Source: Phycomyces blakesleeanus NRRL 1555(-) (taxonomy: Eukaryota > Mucoromycota > Mucoromycetes > Mucorales > Phycomycetaceae). From it: a stretch of 64,000 nucleotides of DNA. The position numbers and the translations under genes are program-made. The stretch lies in assembly GCF_001638985.1 (NCBI RefSeq), contig NW_017265135.1:1293223-1357222 (forward strand), given 5' to 3'. The notes under the pieces were generated by a model, which saw only the letters and a program-made list of their open reading frames with translations, was not told where the DNA came from and did not search any database. Below are positions 1 through 11,659 of the stretch, piece by piece; positions within the stretch are counted from its first letter, which is position 1; every line of letters starts with the position of its first letter.

Positions 1-470
1 GAGCGATCACTGAAGGATGGGCAGCCATATCATCACATATAAGCTTTGTACACATATTGAGTGTGGCCTTTTCGTTACTTGTTACTTCAATGCCAAGGTC
101 TTCACTTATCATCTTGAAGATATGCTTTAAAGTTATTTCACGGAATATGCTCACCGGTTTGCGGATGGTATTAGCACTAGACTATTAAATGACATATTAA
201 TATATATTCAACTCGTTTTATTTTTTGTCTTACAATGGCAGAGACAGAAGGCGAAGTGTGTTGGTTGGAAATGTTTGTATTCTCCAGTTGGCTCTGGAGA
301 GCAGTAATCTCCAAATTCAAATCTTCGATGCTCGTCTTCATTTCGAGCTTCAACTCTTCGATCTGTGCCTTCATTTCAAGTTTGGCCTTTTCTTGGCCTG
401 CCTTCAAAGATAGTATCTCATTGTACATGGCGTGTAGCAAAGAGATGGAATTGTTATCTGTGTTATTCAT
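1..470 (-). CDS. CACTA A companion protein, coiled coil (partial at 3' end)
   Basis: Two exons are seen on the minus strand, 470-234 and 181-1, joined across a GTAAGA...AATAG intron in phase 0. An upstream in-frame ATG at 560 exists, but I choose the ATG at 470 because the A3 homologue begins at the equivalent place. Exon 1 is rich in Lys, Glu and Leu (residues about 20-60) and predicts a coiled coil. Exon 2 has a block DITLVHI/EITLKHIF..M that matches the second exon of the A3 companion at 51380-51560. No enzymatic domain is recognised. By position it may be the accessory protein of a CACTA element, as TnpA is for plant En/Spm, but there is no sequence evidence for that function. The gene is cut by the window edge. 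Confidence 0.55.
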
Positions 471-806
471 GTTGAAAGTTTGGTTTACCTGAGAAAAAGG
501 ATTGTTGTGAAAGAAAGATAAAGGCCGAAAAAATTTTCTATTGTCTATTATTAGTTTCATATAAATGAGTTTAATCTATTGGTCCAACCAATATTATTAT
601 TGGGCTACTGTAGTTCTAATAACAGCTATTACGCAATGTTTTAGCTTCTGTTCCTGAGTTTATATTTGTATCATCTATGTCATTGCCTAATTGTAGTGAT
701 TAAGTCTATACAAATCTCAACGCTATTAAGTATAAAGGCATATTATTTAAAAGGAATTATCAATATTCATACCTTTATTCTTAAGTGTTTATTTCCAACC
801 TAAAAA
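471..806. promoter_or_regulatory. Divergent intergenic region of CACTA A1
   Basis: The 336 bases between the two divergent start codons contain no open frame of note. A TATAAA lies at 731-736, about 71 bases before the transposase ATG at 807, and could serve that gene. No other element is clear. Confidence 0.3.
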
Positions 807-3737
807 ATGTCTTCAAATTCAATCCTTGATAGTTACCAATGCAATCAATGCAAAGAGCGCTACACCAATTTAAAAAAAGCCAAGAGTTGTAGAGCTCAAT
901 GCTTTAAGAACCATCATAGAAGACATAATGATATCCAGACTTCACAGACCACGCCTGTTCCTGGACAAGTCAGTGTTGTTTTGAACACTGTCTCGAATGA
1001 CACTATCGAGTAAGACTACAAATCACATACATACTATTAGAAAGTGTAATTAATTATATTGTTACCTTCATAAACAAGCAGAGAACGTGCTGATGCAATC
1101 GAAGATCAGATCATGAATACACTCAACAGCGAAGATAATGATGATCCAATTATGAATATCTTCAGTAATGATGACAATGATGAGTCTATGGTAAGATATA
1201 TATATATGTCTTATTATATAATGCTAATTATTATTTACCTTGTTAAAGTATGATGCAGAACTTGGCAACGACATGGATATCATTGAAAACGAAACATCTC
1301 CTTTGGTTTTTGACTTCAGTCAGCCTGCACCTACCCCTGACAAAGACGATGCAAAGAACCTTGAGTTTCTCAAGATCATTAAGGATTTTGGTATCTCCCG
1401 CAATGCTCATGAAATGATAGTCAAGCATTTCAACAGCATTTTGGAAACTTCGACTTGTATTACATACAGAGCATGTACTCCCCATCTTGGCAAAAAGCTT
1501 TTGAAGCGTTTCTCGGGTGTTGAAGAGACAGTCCATGATATCTGTCAGAGGGGATGTATGCTCTTTACCAGTCCATTCCAGACTGAGTGCTCCAACTGTG
1601 GACAAAGCCGGTACAAAACAAGACGCAGAGAAACTGAGGGTGGTGATCTGGTTGCTGCTGCCACGATGATACAGCTTCCATTGGCAAGACAACTGGCTCT
1701 TGCATTAGCCAACGAGAATACAAGAGCAGATATGCATTACCGCCATAATCATGAGCCAAGCTCGGATGGAAGTAAAACCGATGTGTTTGATGGCCAGGTT
1801 TACCAGCAAGTAAAACATCTGTTTTCCAGAAAAGATGACATTGCAATTTTATTGTCTGTTGATGGATTCACGCCACACAATGTTCCTGGTTCTGTAACAA
1901 TCCTCTATGCCACCATTCTTAACCTGAATCCCATGGTCCGGTATGAGAGAAGCAGAATGCTCCAGATCACAATGATCCCAGGTCCAGGTGCACCTGCCAA
2001 TTTCTGGTCGTTCATGGAACCAACGATGAAAGAGCTCCTGGTGTTGGAGAGCGAAGGGATGGTCGTCAAGACACCGAACGAGACCATTTGTGCCAAGGTA
2101 CATGTCTTAATGGTCACTGGTGACATTCCCGCCTTAGCAAAGTTGGCATGTCATTCTGGACATATGAGCAAAGACGGTTGCCGTATCTGTCATGTTGTCG
2201 GCCAATGTCCCAAGCATGGACAATACTTCAGAACTTTGCCCAGCACCAATATCCGTACGCTGGAAAGTTTCCAGAATTTTTCCCAGGCCAGTGCATCCAG
2301 CCGCAAAGGGTTAAACGAACAATCCCCCCTGGCAACATTGAAGGTATTCTCTGGACCATTGTTTTTTGCCCTCGATGAGATGCATGGACTTTGTCATGGA
2401 ATAAGCAAGCAGATCTGGGGTTTGGTTTCTGGTACCTACGGAACAGACCATTGTTTTGCTCTTTCTTCTGGTGTTCGGAAGGAGATCGGTACAGCAATGT
2501 ACAAAACAAGAAATACCATCCCTACATCCTTCCATGGCGATTAGAGGGATGTATACAAGAACCCCGGGTCGTTCAAGGCCGTCGATTGGGCAGACTTTCT
2601 TCTGTTCGTCGTCCCTACGCTGGTGGCAGAGCGTATTGGAGATGCAACTGCCTGGAACGCGTTACTTGGCTTGGTTCAAGCATGTAACCTACTCATGAGC
2701 TGGGAGTTATCAGCAGAGGAACAAACCTCTATCAAAAGGTATATTTTAGTAAAAGCTATGTGTTATTCTATTATTTATTCTAACTATTTTTCTTCAGTAA
2801 ACTTGAAATATGGAACATGTACCTGGAATCACTGCTTACAAGTGGAAAAATCAAAATCAATATTTTCACTATAAACCAGCATCTTCTTCAGCACTATCCT
2901 CTCATGATTGACACATACGGCCCACCTCGTGCATATAGCGCCAGATCCGTGGAATGGGCAATTGGTGAATACTCAAGGGCTATCAAGAGTAATTCTGCTA
3001 TAAATGTTAACGCTGGCAATATCATGCTTGGCTTAGCACAAATACAACAAGCAGAGGCCGGAGCCACTGTCATGATTACAGAAGCAAGAACAGCACGACA
3101 CTTACAATATGAAGATTCCACTGCTGGTTGGCCGTTGACAGATGAGGGTGAGTGTGTTTGTGCTGGGTCTGATATTGAGTTCTGGGGGCCTTTGAGGAAT
3201 AGAACGATCCGAGATAGTTTTGAAGGCATTTCTTGTCTTTCGAAACTTCTTGAAGACTTCTACAAATCAAAGGGGGAAGAGTGTAGTATGATTGAAGCAG
3301 CTATACAATCTAGCCGCAAGGCATTTGTCAATGGTTGTGTGATTGACTCTGCACTCGACCAAAATTGTGTAAGGGAGGCACATAACATCAGATTACAGAT
3401 TCAGGTTGATGAAAACCACAACATAAATTCTGCATACTCCCCGGTTTACAAGGATTTCTTTGGAAAAGTTGTTGTCTTCTTTGAGCACAAGCTCAACAAC
3501 AAGAGATGGCCGCATGCTCTTGTAGAGATTGCGGCAGTCCGTTTGGTAAATGGTATACCAGTTGTTAACAATGGGCAAATGAAGCCAAAGGTAGTTCACC
3601 TGGCAGATGTCAAAGAATTGGTTGGTTTGGTGAAGTCGGACGCAACTATAAATACAACAACAACAACAACATACATAGTGTGGCCAGAGCTTAACCGCGG
3701 CCCAAAATTGTCACTTGGTTCTCTTGCAGACCTATAA
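807..3737 (+). pseudogene. CACTA/Tnp2-type transposase (A1), one in-frame stop
   Basis: Four exons fit with consistent phases: 807-1009, 1082-1190, 1249-2738 and 2798-3737, giving 913 codons. Exon 1 encodes a zinc finger of form C-x2-C-x12-C-x3-C (residues about 11-30). Exon 2 is acidic. Exon 3 has the Transposase_21 (Tnp2) signature: a second C-x2-C (CSNCG), the block LLSVDGFTPHN, MIPGPGAPANFW and HMSKDGCRICH. Exon 4 carries the downstream part with INQHLLQHYPLM and a C-terminal KPKVVHLADVKELVGLV. A TAG at 2542-2544 interrupts exon 3 at codon 536, and the frame stays open on both sides. The A3 copy has Trp at the matching place, so TGG to TAG is the simple explanation. Otherwise the gene is undamaged. 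The family cuts and pastes DNA in the nucleus; this copy is probably inactive. Confidence 0.8.
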
Positions 3738-4049
3738 TTTGTTTTTTTTTTGTAATACATTTTTTTTTTCAAATTGTCTTAACATATTTTATTTTCTCAG
3801 CAGAAAGTTTAGATATTTTCTTCTCTTTTTCTTCTGACTTTTAATAGTCATCAAATGCAATCTACATTTACTAAAAATGTAAAGTCTGTAGTTAAAGCTT
3901 ACTTTTGTCTATCAGGAGATTTAATTTTAGGTGGTCAATTTGCTTTTTGTCAACCTTTTCAAAAAACAGAGATTTTCTAGTTTCAAATTGGATTTTTAGT
4001 GATTTTTTAATTATTATAGGCCGAAAACATAGTTACAAAAGCAAAAAAT

Positions 4050-4069
4050 CGCCATTTTTTCCCGTAGTG
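4050..4069 (-). repeat. CACTA right terminus of A1
   Basis: Read on the minus strand this begins CACTACGGGAAAAAATGGCG, close to the A3 ends CACTATGGGAAAAATGGGG (44689) and CACTACAGGAAAAAAAGAGG (52298). The three bases that follow (CTG, 4070-4072) would be the target duplication; the partner lies outside the window. Confidence 0.75.
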
Positions 4070-4139
4070 CTGCTGCCTTCCTTTTTCTTTACAGCAATAA
4101 AGCTTCTGACAGCAAAAGAAAGAAAATCTCTATTCAAAA

Positions 4140-5559
4140 AAGAAAGAAAGCTATATATAGGCGTTTGGACCTTGCAAAATATTCTGATGCCAGATGTAAA
4201 GATGAGTTTTGCTTTACTTTACAGAAGGTATTTGACTCTTTATCAGCCTGTTTCTGTGTTATAAGAAACATGAAATAATGTATTTTTATATAAGATAAGA
4301 TGTATGTGTATTGCCATGAAACTCCCTTCTACTCTGAGCGTCAGACATTCTGATGTATATGACATTTGCATGTCACGCGAGTTTGCTTTTACTCTTATAC
4401 TATATTGATATGTTTTTCCACGCCGATATCCTAGTATAGAAAACATATGGGGAATGTCAAGAAAGAATTTGGCATGTATTGTAAACAATTTTTTTGTTAT
4501 GACCTTAGACAAGTTCAAATATGGTCTTGAGTTTGACACACGTCAATTCTCGGCAGAGAACTATAAGAGATTTGCAGAAGCAATTTACAAAAAAAGTAAG
4601 TATACACTATTTAATACTCTTATATAAGTATTTAACAGACTTTTGATTAATATATGTATATATGTCTTTGTAGACAATGTATATAGTCCGATTATTGGCT
4701 TTGTAGATGGAACAATGCAAAAGATTGCTTGCCCTAATGTTAATTATGAGCAAAGTCTTGCTTACAATGGATAGAAAGTGAGTGAAATATTTAAATACTT
4801 AATTAAAGCATAGATTTATATAGTAAAGTACTAATATATGCTTATGCTTAATTTGCAGCTTAAATAGCAAATTTATTGTCTTAAATATTAGGCAATTGTA
4901 ACACCTGATGATATAAGCAGCAGCATTATTGGTCCTTTCCTTGGCTCCACTCATAATGTAAAGATATTTGACAACTCTAAAACACTAGAGTGTCTCATCT
5001 TTCAACTGGGTGTGATAAGTTCAACAAACAGTGTTTACCCACTATATAGTATTTATAGTGACCAGGCATACAGAAGATCACTGTTTGTTCATAAGCCATT
5101 CACAATATATGAGATAAAAAAACATCATAAGTTATTTGATATATTTGTTTTTTGTTTGTAAGTCCCAAATTTTAGCAGATATATTATATGTAGCTAGCTT
5201 AAAAGAAATCAATAAGAAAATGTCACACCAGAGTACAGGTGGAAATGGAATTTGAAAAAGTTGGACAGTATTTTAAATACTCTAAATATCATTATTCTAT
5301 GAAAGCCAAAGGAAACGCAAAACCAGCAATGGTTTACATTCTTTTGACTCTTTTTAAAAATATTCACACATGCATAAACGGTTCAGCAACAACCGCGATT
5401 TTTGGCTTGGCTTTACCAACAATCGAAGATTATATCAATGAATTAATACGCAAACAACAGTCAAGAGATACTATTGATAATATAAATACTATTATAAACA
5501 ATTTGTCTAACTTAGTTCAGCCTTACAATAATGCTAATAAAGATTCCATATTAGAATAA
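4140..5559 (+). pseudogene. Harbinger-like DDE nuclease, decayed
   Basis: Fragments in several frames add up to a DDE_Tnp_4-like nuclease. Recognisable blocks are RRLDLAKYSDARCKDEF (about 4144), NIWGMSRKNLACIVNNFF (about 4440), FVDGTMQKIACPNVNYEQ (about 4700, first Asp), then HNVKIFDNSKTLECL (about 4950) and YSDQAYRRS (about 5060, third acidic position). The last block, 5239-5559, is EFEKVGQYFKYSKYH...ALPTIEDYI, a typical tail for this fungal nuclease family. The second block normally reads H-D; here it is H-N, so a catalytic Asp appears lost. Short introns such as GTAAGTATAC at 4595 are partly preserved. It converges on a Myb-like gene at 5803-6656, the usual two-gene plan of Harbinger elements. 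Confidence 0.6.
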
Positions 5560-5571
5560 AAGAAATTATTA

Positions 5572-5777
5572 CAGTCAAAGCTTGATTTAGTAATACTTTT
5601 GGGAGAAGCTAAATTGTATTACTATTACTAAATCAAATGTATTTTTTCTTACTCTGCATATGTTTTTTAGCAATATTGCAGATTTGCTCTATGTGACTGC
5701 GAATAAAAGTTCTGAAAAAAATATTACTAAATCGCAATTATTACTAAATCAAATATTACTAAATCGAGCTTTGACTG
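5572..5777. mobile_element. 206 bp MITE with TA target duplication
   Basis: The ends are inverted copies of CAGTCAAAGCTTGATTTAGT (left) against CAGTCAAAGCTCGATTTAGT (right, reverse complement). TA dinucleotides flank both ends (5570-5571 and 5778-5779). It has no coding capacity, and the size and TA flanks fit a Tc1/mariner or pogo-type MITE. It sits just after the stop of the decayed nuclease and before the tail of the Myb-like gene. Confidence 0.75.
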
Positions 5778-5802
5778 TAATTGAAATTTCAATGGATATT
5801 AT

Positions 5803-6656
5803 ATGATAAGTTTTATTGTTGTCTTTCTAATCTCTCCTCGAGAGCAGAAACAGATCTGGCAATTTGTTGTAAAAGAGGAAGAGCATTATTATAAAAATCC
5901 TCTTGCTTTTTTATATGCAAGCATTGCTCATCAAATTATTGTTCTTGCTTCTCCAAAATCCCAAGAATCTTTTTTTTATAACATTGTCAATATCATCATC
6001 ATTTTTACTGATATGATCCATGTCATTTCCAGTCTTCTCTGTCTCATCAGCTTCAACGTTCTCATTGTCTGCAGAACAGGAACTCTCTTCATTTTCCCTT
6101 GTTGTTCTCTTTGGTCCATAAAGAGCTGTTTCCAAAAACTCATTTCCTGTTGTCTTGTCCAATTTTTCTTTTGCAAGCTTTGTTGCATTTTCAACCATCT
6201 TTTTTTCTTTGTAGTCTTCCTTCTTTAAAAATGTGATATGTTAATAATTCTATCTTTTTTCTTTTATAGATCTGAGACACTTACTTCTTTTATTGCCTGG
6301 TATATAGCTCTACCAAGCGCTGTCTCTATCATCGAAGAAACTCGAGCCTCTCTCTCATCTCCTGAAAGTCATAGTGTTGGCTGGTGTTTACAAAAGAGTT
6401 CCTTCTTTTTGTTACGGACACACGTTTCCTTAACCCTATTTAGTTTATTAGAATGAACAGCATTAACAGCATAAATAATGCTATTCCATGCACTTGTCTT
6501 GCTTTTATGAGGCTGTAAATAAGAATGATATTCATGGTAAGCCTGTATCAACGCTAGCTCTCTTTTAGTGTCCCATTGCCCCCAACTTGAAGCTTTAAGT
6601 AACATAAATTTTATCAAGTAAATACAATTAGTTTCTTGGAATATTTTTAGGCTCAA
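5803..6656 (-). pseudogene. Myb/SANT-like Harbinger partner protein, frameshifted
   Basis: The 5' part (6656-6369) encodes WDTKRELALIQAYHEYH followed by a Lys/Arg-rich region ending VRNKKKELFCKH, like the Myb/SANT-like proteins that accompany fungal Harbinger nucleases. After an intron-like gap, 6198-5911 is acidic and Lys-rich. A run of A residues near 5985 marks a frame change, after which a coiled-coil tail (QIARSVSALEERLERQQ) ends at about 5820. Family knowledge: the Myb-like partner helps the nuclease bind the element ends. The copy looks dead because of the frameshift and an in-frame TAA near 5935. Confidence 0.5.
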
Positions 6657-6810
6657 TAATATTATTTGTTGAATAAATATATGTCAGAAAGTCAATTTTA
6701 CCTTGCTTCTTTGTAGCATTTGTGCTCTGGATAAATTGTGTGCACTTTATGTTTGGATCAGTAAGATTTTTAAATATGTTAAGTGTCAAGAAAGATGAAC
6801 AGCAAATCAT

Positions 6811-7144
6811 AATAAATTTAGAATCATTCTTTTAATAAGATTTTTTTGTATTGTTTATTTCTTTTAATAAAAATGTTTTGCAGGGGGTTAGTTTATTAAT
6901 TACATATATGTAATAGACTTCTGGCTATTATATATTTTGTTTTGAAGTAGGGGAGATAAGCTCAAATTTTACTAGAGATTAAGTAAGCATTTAGAGTCAA
7001 AAATCAGGGATTTCCTGATTTTTGACTTCAAATGCTGACTAAATTGCCCCAACCCTCAAATTTCCAGAACAAACATTAGAAATTAATTTGCCATTTAAAA
7101 TAAAAATTAGTAAACATTTGCGATTTGAGCACAAAGACATCTTC
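6811..7144. other. AT-rich gap with no gene
   Basis: I see no supported coding region here. The only structure is the hairpin at 6986-7034. Confidence 0.5.
6986..7034. repeat. Short perfect-looking hairpin
   Basis: Arms AGCATTTAGAGTCAAAAATC and its near reverse complement surround a five-base centre (GATTT), with about 23 paired positions and two mismatches. No TA flank or gene is linked to it. It may be a small foldback repeat. Confidence 0.5.
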
Positions 7145-8797
7145 CACTATAGAAAATAATGTGTAAGTATTTCCAAAAAAAAACTGCACATCTGCAAAAT
7201 CTTTGCACATATTTAAAACTCCTGTTAGCCTTTCTAAATTTAGAGCAATTTAAACCCTTTTTAGAAGTTCTGTGCCGGTAATCATAATTTTTTTTGGCCG
7301 TTTAACTCAGACAACCATTTTAAATGAGAAAAGAAAGAGGACTGTTGTTTTTTGTTTGCAAGTTTGATCAAAGTCAAGAACACAGCCAATCAATTAGATA
7401 TACCATAAATTCGGTTTTCCTGGCATTAAAATTTTTTAAATCAAATGGTAATAGCAACAGATTTTGCTATTGTTTTGGGTGATTTTTTTAAAGAAATTAA
7501 ATGTTTATATATGTATTAAAAGAATAGGGAAAAAAATCAAAGAAAAAAAACCTATTGGTTGTATTTTGGCAAAGGCCGGATAATGTGCCGAATGGCCTCA
7601 TTGTTTGGGTCATGGATGAGGCCAGCAATCCCCTTGATAGACTTCACGTCCACCACCTTCACCACACCAGGTGCCAGGCTATCCCACGCAGGGAAAAGAT
7701 CTTAGTTCATGCATTAAACATCAGAAAGACAGTCGATGGCCGCAAAGAGTCTGGTCACTCTGTTGACAGTTTGGGAGAAGAATTTAAGAATAAATCCATA
7801 TCTTTCAAAAAATATAAATGAGTTATGATTAATAAAATTTAACAATATAGAATACAACTAGTGCTACTTACTCTCTGGCATTGTCGAGCACAGCAAGATT
7901 GTTTGCTTGACCATGCCTGCTGTCAACAGAGGACCAGACTCTATAGACCACTGAGTCTTTCCACATCTTGTTGGTGCAAACCATTTCATCATTTTCCTCA
8001 AAGGAAATAATACCTTCTCTTGCCCAGAAAGGCACCAAACTGCGGACCAAGTCCTGGCACTCTATGCCAATGGTGGCAGCCAACTCAGCCAGAGAGCTTT
8101 AAGTTGGCCTGAACCAAAGTTGAGGACCAGCAACATCGTTACTTGCAACCTCGAAGTTGCTGGTCCTTCTGTCATTTGTGGTACAAATGACAGGTTGGCA
8201 GCCAAGCCAGTGATTGATTGCTGCCTTTCTGAGCAAGAGATTCTTCATGTTCTTCCCTGGTTTCTTTCTCGACTTGATTGCCGCGCTGTAGACACTGATT
8301 GTCCTTTTGATTTGCCTACAACTGTATGCCTGCAGAGGGCCCATCTCCTGCATCATATAGCCAAGATGAATCTGCATATGCTGGTTCATCACGAAAACTG
8401 TAGGCTTCAGCCTCTTTTCTTCGATCTCACAATGGAGAAAGGCATGCCAGCAACCAATGACCCTATAAAGATGATTAAAACACTGATCAGCATATATCCA
8501 ATTGACTTACTCCTCTGCTTCTTGGATATTAGCAGCAGTGATCCTCCACTGCTAAGCAATTCTGCATGCAGTAACAAGTTTCATCACTGCTGCTTTCGTA
8601 CGATCAAAAACAAAATGATTGATGACAATCGTTGGAACAACAAACAAGAGGAAGTCTATCTAATTGACAGCCTTCCTCTTGCCATTGGATTCCTTCAAGG
8701 ATCTTCACGTTCCCATGAAATCGGCTGGTATATCAGCCCTGGATGCGCAAATTGCTTTGTCAATATCTTCCAGACTGACATCCAGGGCAAATGGGTA

Positions 8798-11659
8798 CAG
8801 TGGTCCCTCGATAATTTCAAGACCTAGGGAAGGCCAGGTGTCTTGAAATTATCGAAGAGTGAAATTAACGAGTTCGGATTATATATTTTCCGCCAACTAT
8901 GGGCGGAGTTTACATTATTCTTTAATAGAAAAAAAATATATCAAGTAATGATTCGATATGCTTCAATCCTCTGTTTAAATTCATTCTAGTTAAATATAAC
9001 CCCTGGCTGCATTACTGTTTTCTACCCCCCTGTCTCGTAACCAATTATTGTTTCAAATTCTTATTCAATCAAATAATAACAGCTTTTTGGTATGCTTTTA
9101 GCTTATTATATAATGCTTATCTAATATCATTTTCAATTTTTTTTGATACTTTAATGAAATCTATCAAATCCAGAACTAAACAATAAAAATGAGCAAAAAA
9201 AACGTTTCACTTAATATTGCAAATCACCTTGAGATTTGTGATATTAAAAAGAAAAAGCCATCTATGAGTAACCCCCAATTGGCTGAATGGGCAAAGGAAA
9301 CCTTTGGCCTTCAAAAAGCTCCTGATGCTTCTACAATCTCGAAGATTTTGAAGAGAGGAGACCAGGGCTTGATAATGCAAGCCGACGTAAAAAACAGAAA
9401 GCGCGTTAGAAAGGGAAAATGGCCTGTATGTAATATATCTCAACATTATGCATTTTTGCTCCATATAAAAAATAAAATTAACCTTATTATATTGTCACAC
9501 AACTATAGCAAATTGAAGAAGCAGTGATTCTTTGGATCAACATTGCTGAAAATAATCAGATTCCCATCACTTGGGAATTGATTAAGACTAAAGCTACTAT
9601 TTTTGCTGAAAGAATAGGCGTTAAAGATTTTAATGCTTCTCAAGGCTGGATGGAGAAGTTTGGAAAGCGTCATTGCATTAAAATGAATCGAATTCATGGT
9701 GAGGCTGGTTCTACTGATATAGAATCGCTTCAGATTGACAAGGCTGCCATCAAAGAGAAGATAGAGGGATATAGTGCTCGTGACATATATAACTTTGATG
9801 AAACAGCACTCTTTTATGCTGCCCCACCAAGAACAACAATTTCTCACCAGAAATTTTCTGGTTGGAAAGATAACAAGAAGCGCCTGACTGTAGGTCTCTT
9901 GTGTAATGCGGACGGAACGGACAAGTGGTCCGATGTACTGATGATTGGGCATGCAAGAAGACCAAACTGCTTCAACAAGAACAACAAGAAGCAAGAAGCA
10001 AGTGATCATGGATTCTCCATGTATCATTACAATAGCAATGCTTGGATGACAAGATCGATCTTTCATGTTTTCCTCCGTCGCTTTGATCATGTCATGAAAG
10101 CTCAAAAGCGCAAAGTTCTTTTGATTCTCGACAATTTCTCTGGTCATATAGTTGATTATACACCTACAAACGTCGAGCTTCTTTTTTTGCCACCAAACAC
10201 CACTTCCCACCTTCAGCCATTGGATGGTGGTATCATTCGGGCTTTTAAGGCTTATTTCAAGCGTAAACAGTATGCCAAGGCATATCAGTATATTGGCATG
10301 ATTCAAAATGGCAATCAAGATAAAATCGGGCCAATTGATAAAATCTTTGAAATTGATCAATTGTGGGCCATGAAATGGATAAGAGAGGCTTGGGAATCTG
10401 TCTCGGCAAAGACTATTGAGAACTGCTGGAATGCAACAATCTTTCGCTTTATTGAAGACGAAGATAGTGAAGGTAGTAGTAAAATAATTTATTGGTCATA
10501 ATAGTAGTATAATCTTTCAATTCCACTTTCTTAATATTCTAAATATAATTTATAGATGTAAACCAGGCTATGATTCAGCAAAGTCTGGCTGAAAAGGTTC
10601 TCGTTGAGGGTTTACAAGAAACCCTGGACAAGATTGCTGGATCAGGTCTTCTGTCTCTGGAAGATTGTCCGACCAGCGAATCAGATCCACTCTATGAGAG
10701 ACAATGCACTCATAGAGTGATCAATGAGAATGAGATTGCTGACATTGTCATGAAAGAGTATGACGCAGACGACAATGCAGCCAACAACAACAGCAATGAA
10801 GAAATTGCTGAAGTGGAATCAGCAGTTCCTTTCAAGAGAACTTATTCTGCTTCGGAAAAGTTTGAGTGTGTTTGCACGCTTTTGGATATCTTGGAAGACG
10901 AGGATATTGACAGAGACTTCGTCAGTAAGGTTGAAGGCCTTAGAAACAAGTTCCAGAAAACCGCGAACTCAAAGCAAACTAAAGTAACCAGCTTCTTTAA
11001 GTCTTTTTAAAATTTATTCTTTTTCAAATAAAATAAAAACAATTTTCTATAAGAAATATATTTTTCTTCATTTAAAAATAGAAAAAAAAAGTTAGCAGCC
11101 AAGTACAGTCAAAGCTTGATTTTGTAATATGTTTGTAAATAGTAACAATTGCAAATAACAATAAATAGTAATGACAGATAGAAATAATTAAATCTACAAT
11201 AAAAACTTTTATAACAAACAAATTAGAATTATATTTATATTTTTCAAGTGAATAATCTTTACTAAACAATTAATAAATGAAACTTAATCAAAATATAGCA
11301 CATATAGTTTTATTTTATTTCTAAAAAAAAAATGAAAAAAAAAATTTAAAAAAAGTAAGCTAGATGACAACTTGATAACCCAGTGTTTGGCATGAAAACT
11401 TAACGCACTTGACATTGATGTCAATTACAAAATCGTGAAAAGCTAGAATTAAAAAAATTTAAACCAAGCTATAACTATATTGCTCTCGTCTGATTGGCTA
11501 ATTTTTTTTTCTTTAAGGATTCAAGGCCAAAAAATTTCGTGAAAGTGAAATTAACGAGAATCGTGAAAGTTAAGCCCTATTTTTCGAGTTGGGTCTTCAG
11601 AGCCTTGAAATTATCGAAGCGTGAAATTAAAGGGGCGTGAAATTATCGAGGGACCACTG
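8798..11659 (+). mobile_element. pogo-type DNA transposon, copy 1 (complete, 2862 bp)
   Basis: Both ends are CAGTGGTCCCTCGATAATTT in inverted orientation, followed inside by further copies of an ATAATTTCA-type motif that may be transposase-binding sites. TA duplications are at 8796-8797 and 11660-11661. A single three-exon transposase gene without stops lies inside. The element interrupts the coding sequence of CACTA A2. A second copy in opposite orientation is at 47578-50440. Confidence 0.92.
9189..11010 (+). CDS. pogo/Tigger-type transposase, 551 aa, intact
   Basis: Exons 9189-9425, 9509-10472 and 10556-11010 join with matching phases across GTATGT..TATAG and GTAGTA..TATAG introns. Residues about 1-80 form a CENP-B-like first helix-turn-helix (MSNPQLAEWAKETFG, KAPDASTISKIL). 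Residues about 80-150 are the second HTH_Tnp_Tc5-type domain (ITWELIKTKATIFAERIG, ASQGWMEKFGKRH). The DDE_1 catalytic core has YNFDETALFY (Asp about 176), LLILDNFSGH (Asp about 287) and LQPLDGGIIRAF (Asp about 318). The last two are separated by 30 residues, the DD30D spacing of pogo elements. The acidic C-terminal exon ends KQTKVTSFFKSF. It would act in the nucleus on the element ends. No damage is visible. Confidence 0.92.

Larger units (their letters stand above)
1..4069 (+). mobile_element. CACTA-type DNA transposon A1, partial (left end outside window)
   Basis: The element carries a transposase on the plus strand and a coiled-coil companion gene on the minus strand, starting 336 bases apart and divergent. 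Its right terminus reads TTTTTTCCCGTAGTG, the reverse complement of a CACTACGGGAAAAA end, and lies at 4069. The same end type and the same two-gene plan recur in A3 (44689-52298), where both CACTA ends are visible. The bases 3738-4069 after the transposase are similar to 44689-45047 in inverted orientation, so they are the 3' subterminal part of the element. The left end is not in the window because the companion gene runs off base 1. Confidence 0.8.

Noticed and set aside
2542..2544. Programmed readthrough of the TAG in the A1 transposase
   Set aside because: The paralog A3 has Trp there, so a plain TGG to TAG mutation explains it, and other copies in the window show the same kind of lesion.
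3640..3680. ACA triplet run in the A1 transposase (poly-Thr)
   Set aside because: It is a normal low-complexity stretch also present in A3 (45120-45140); not a separate repeat feature.
8120..8827. 235-residue frame on the plus strand
   Set aside because: Antisense to the A2 transposase; the minus strand shows the Tnp2-type blocks.
9503..10360. 285-residue open frame on the minus strand
   Set aside because: It is antisense to the pogo transposase exon 2, whose motifs and splice sites are clear; the antisense frame has no recognisable domain.
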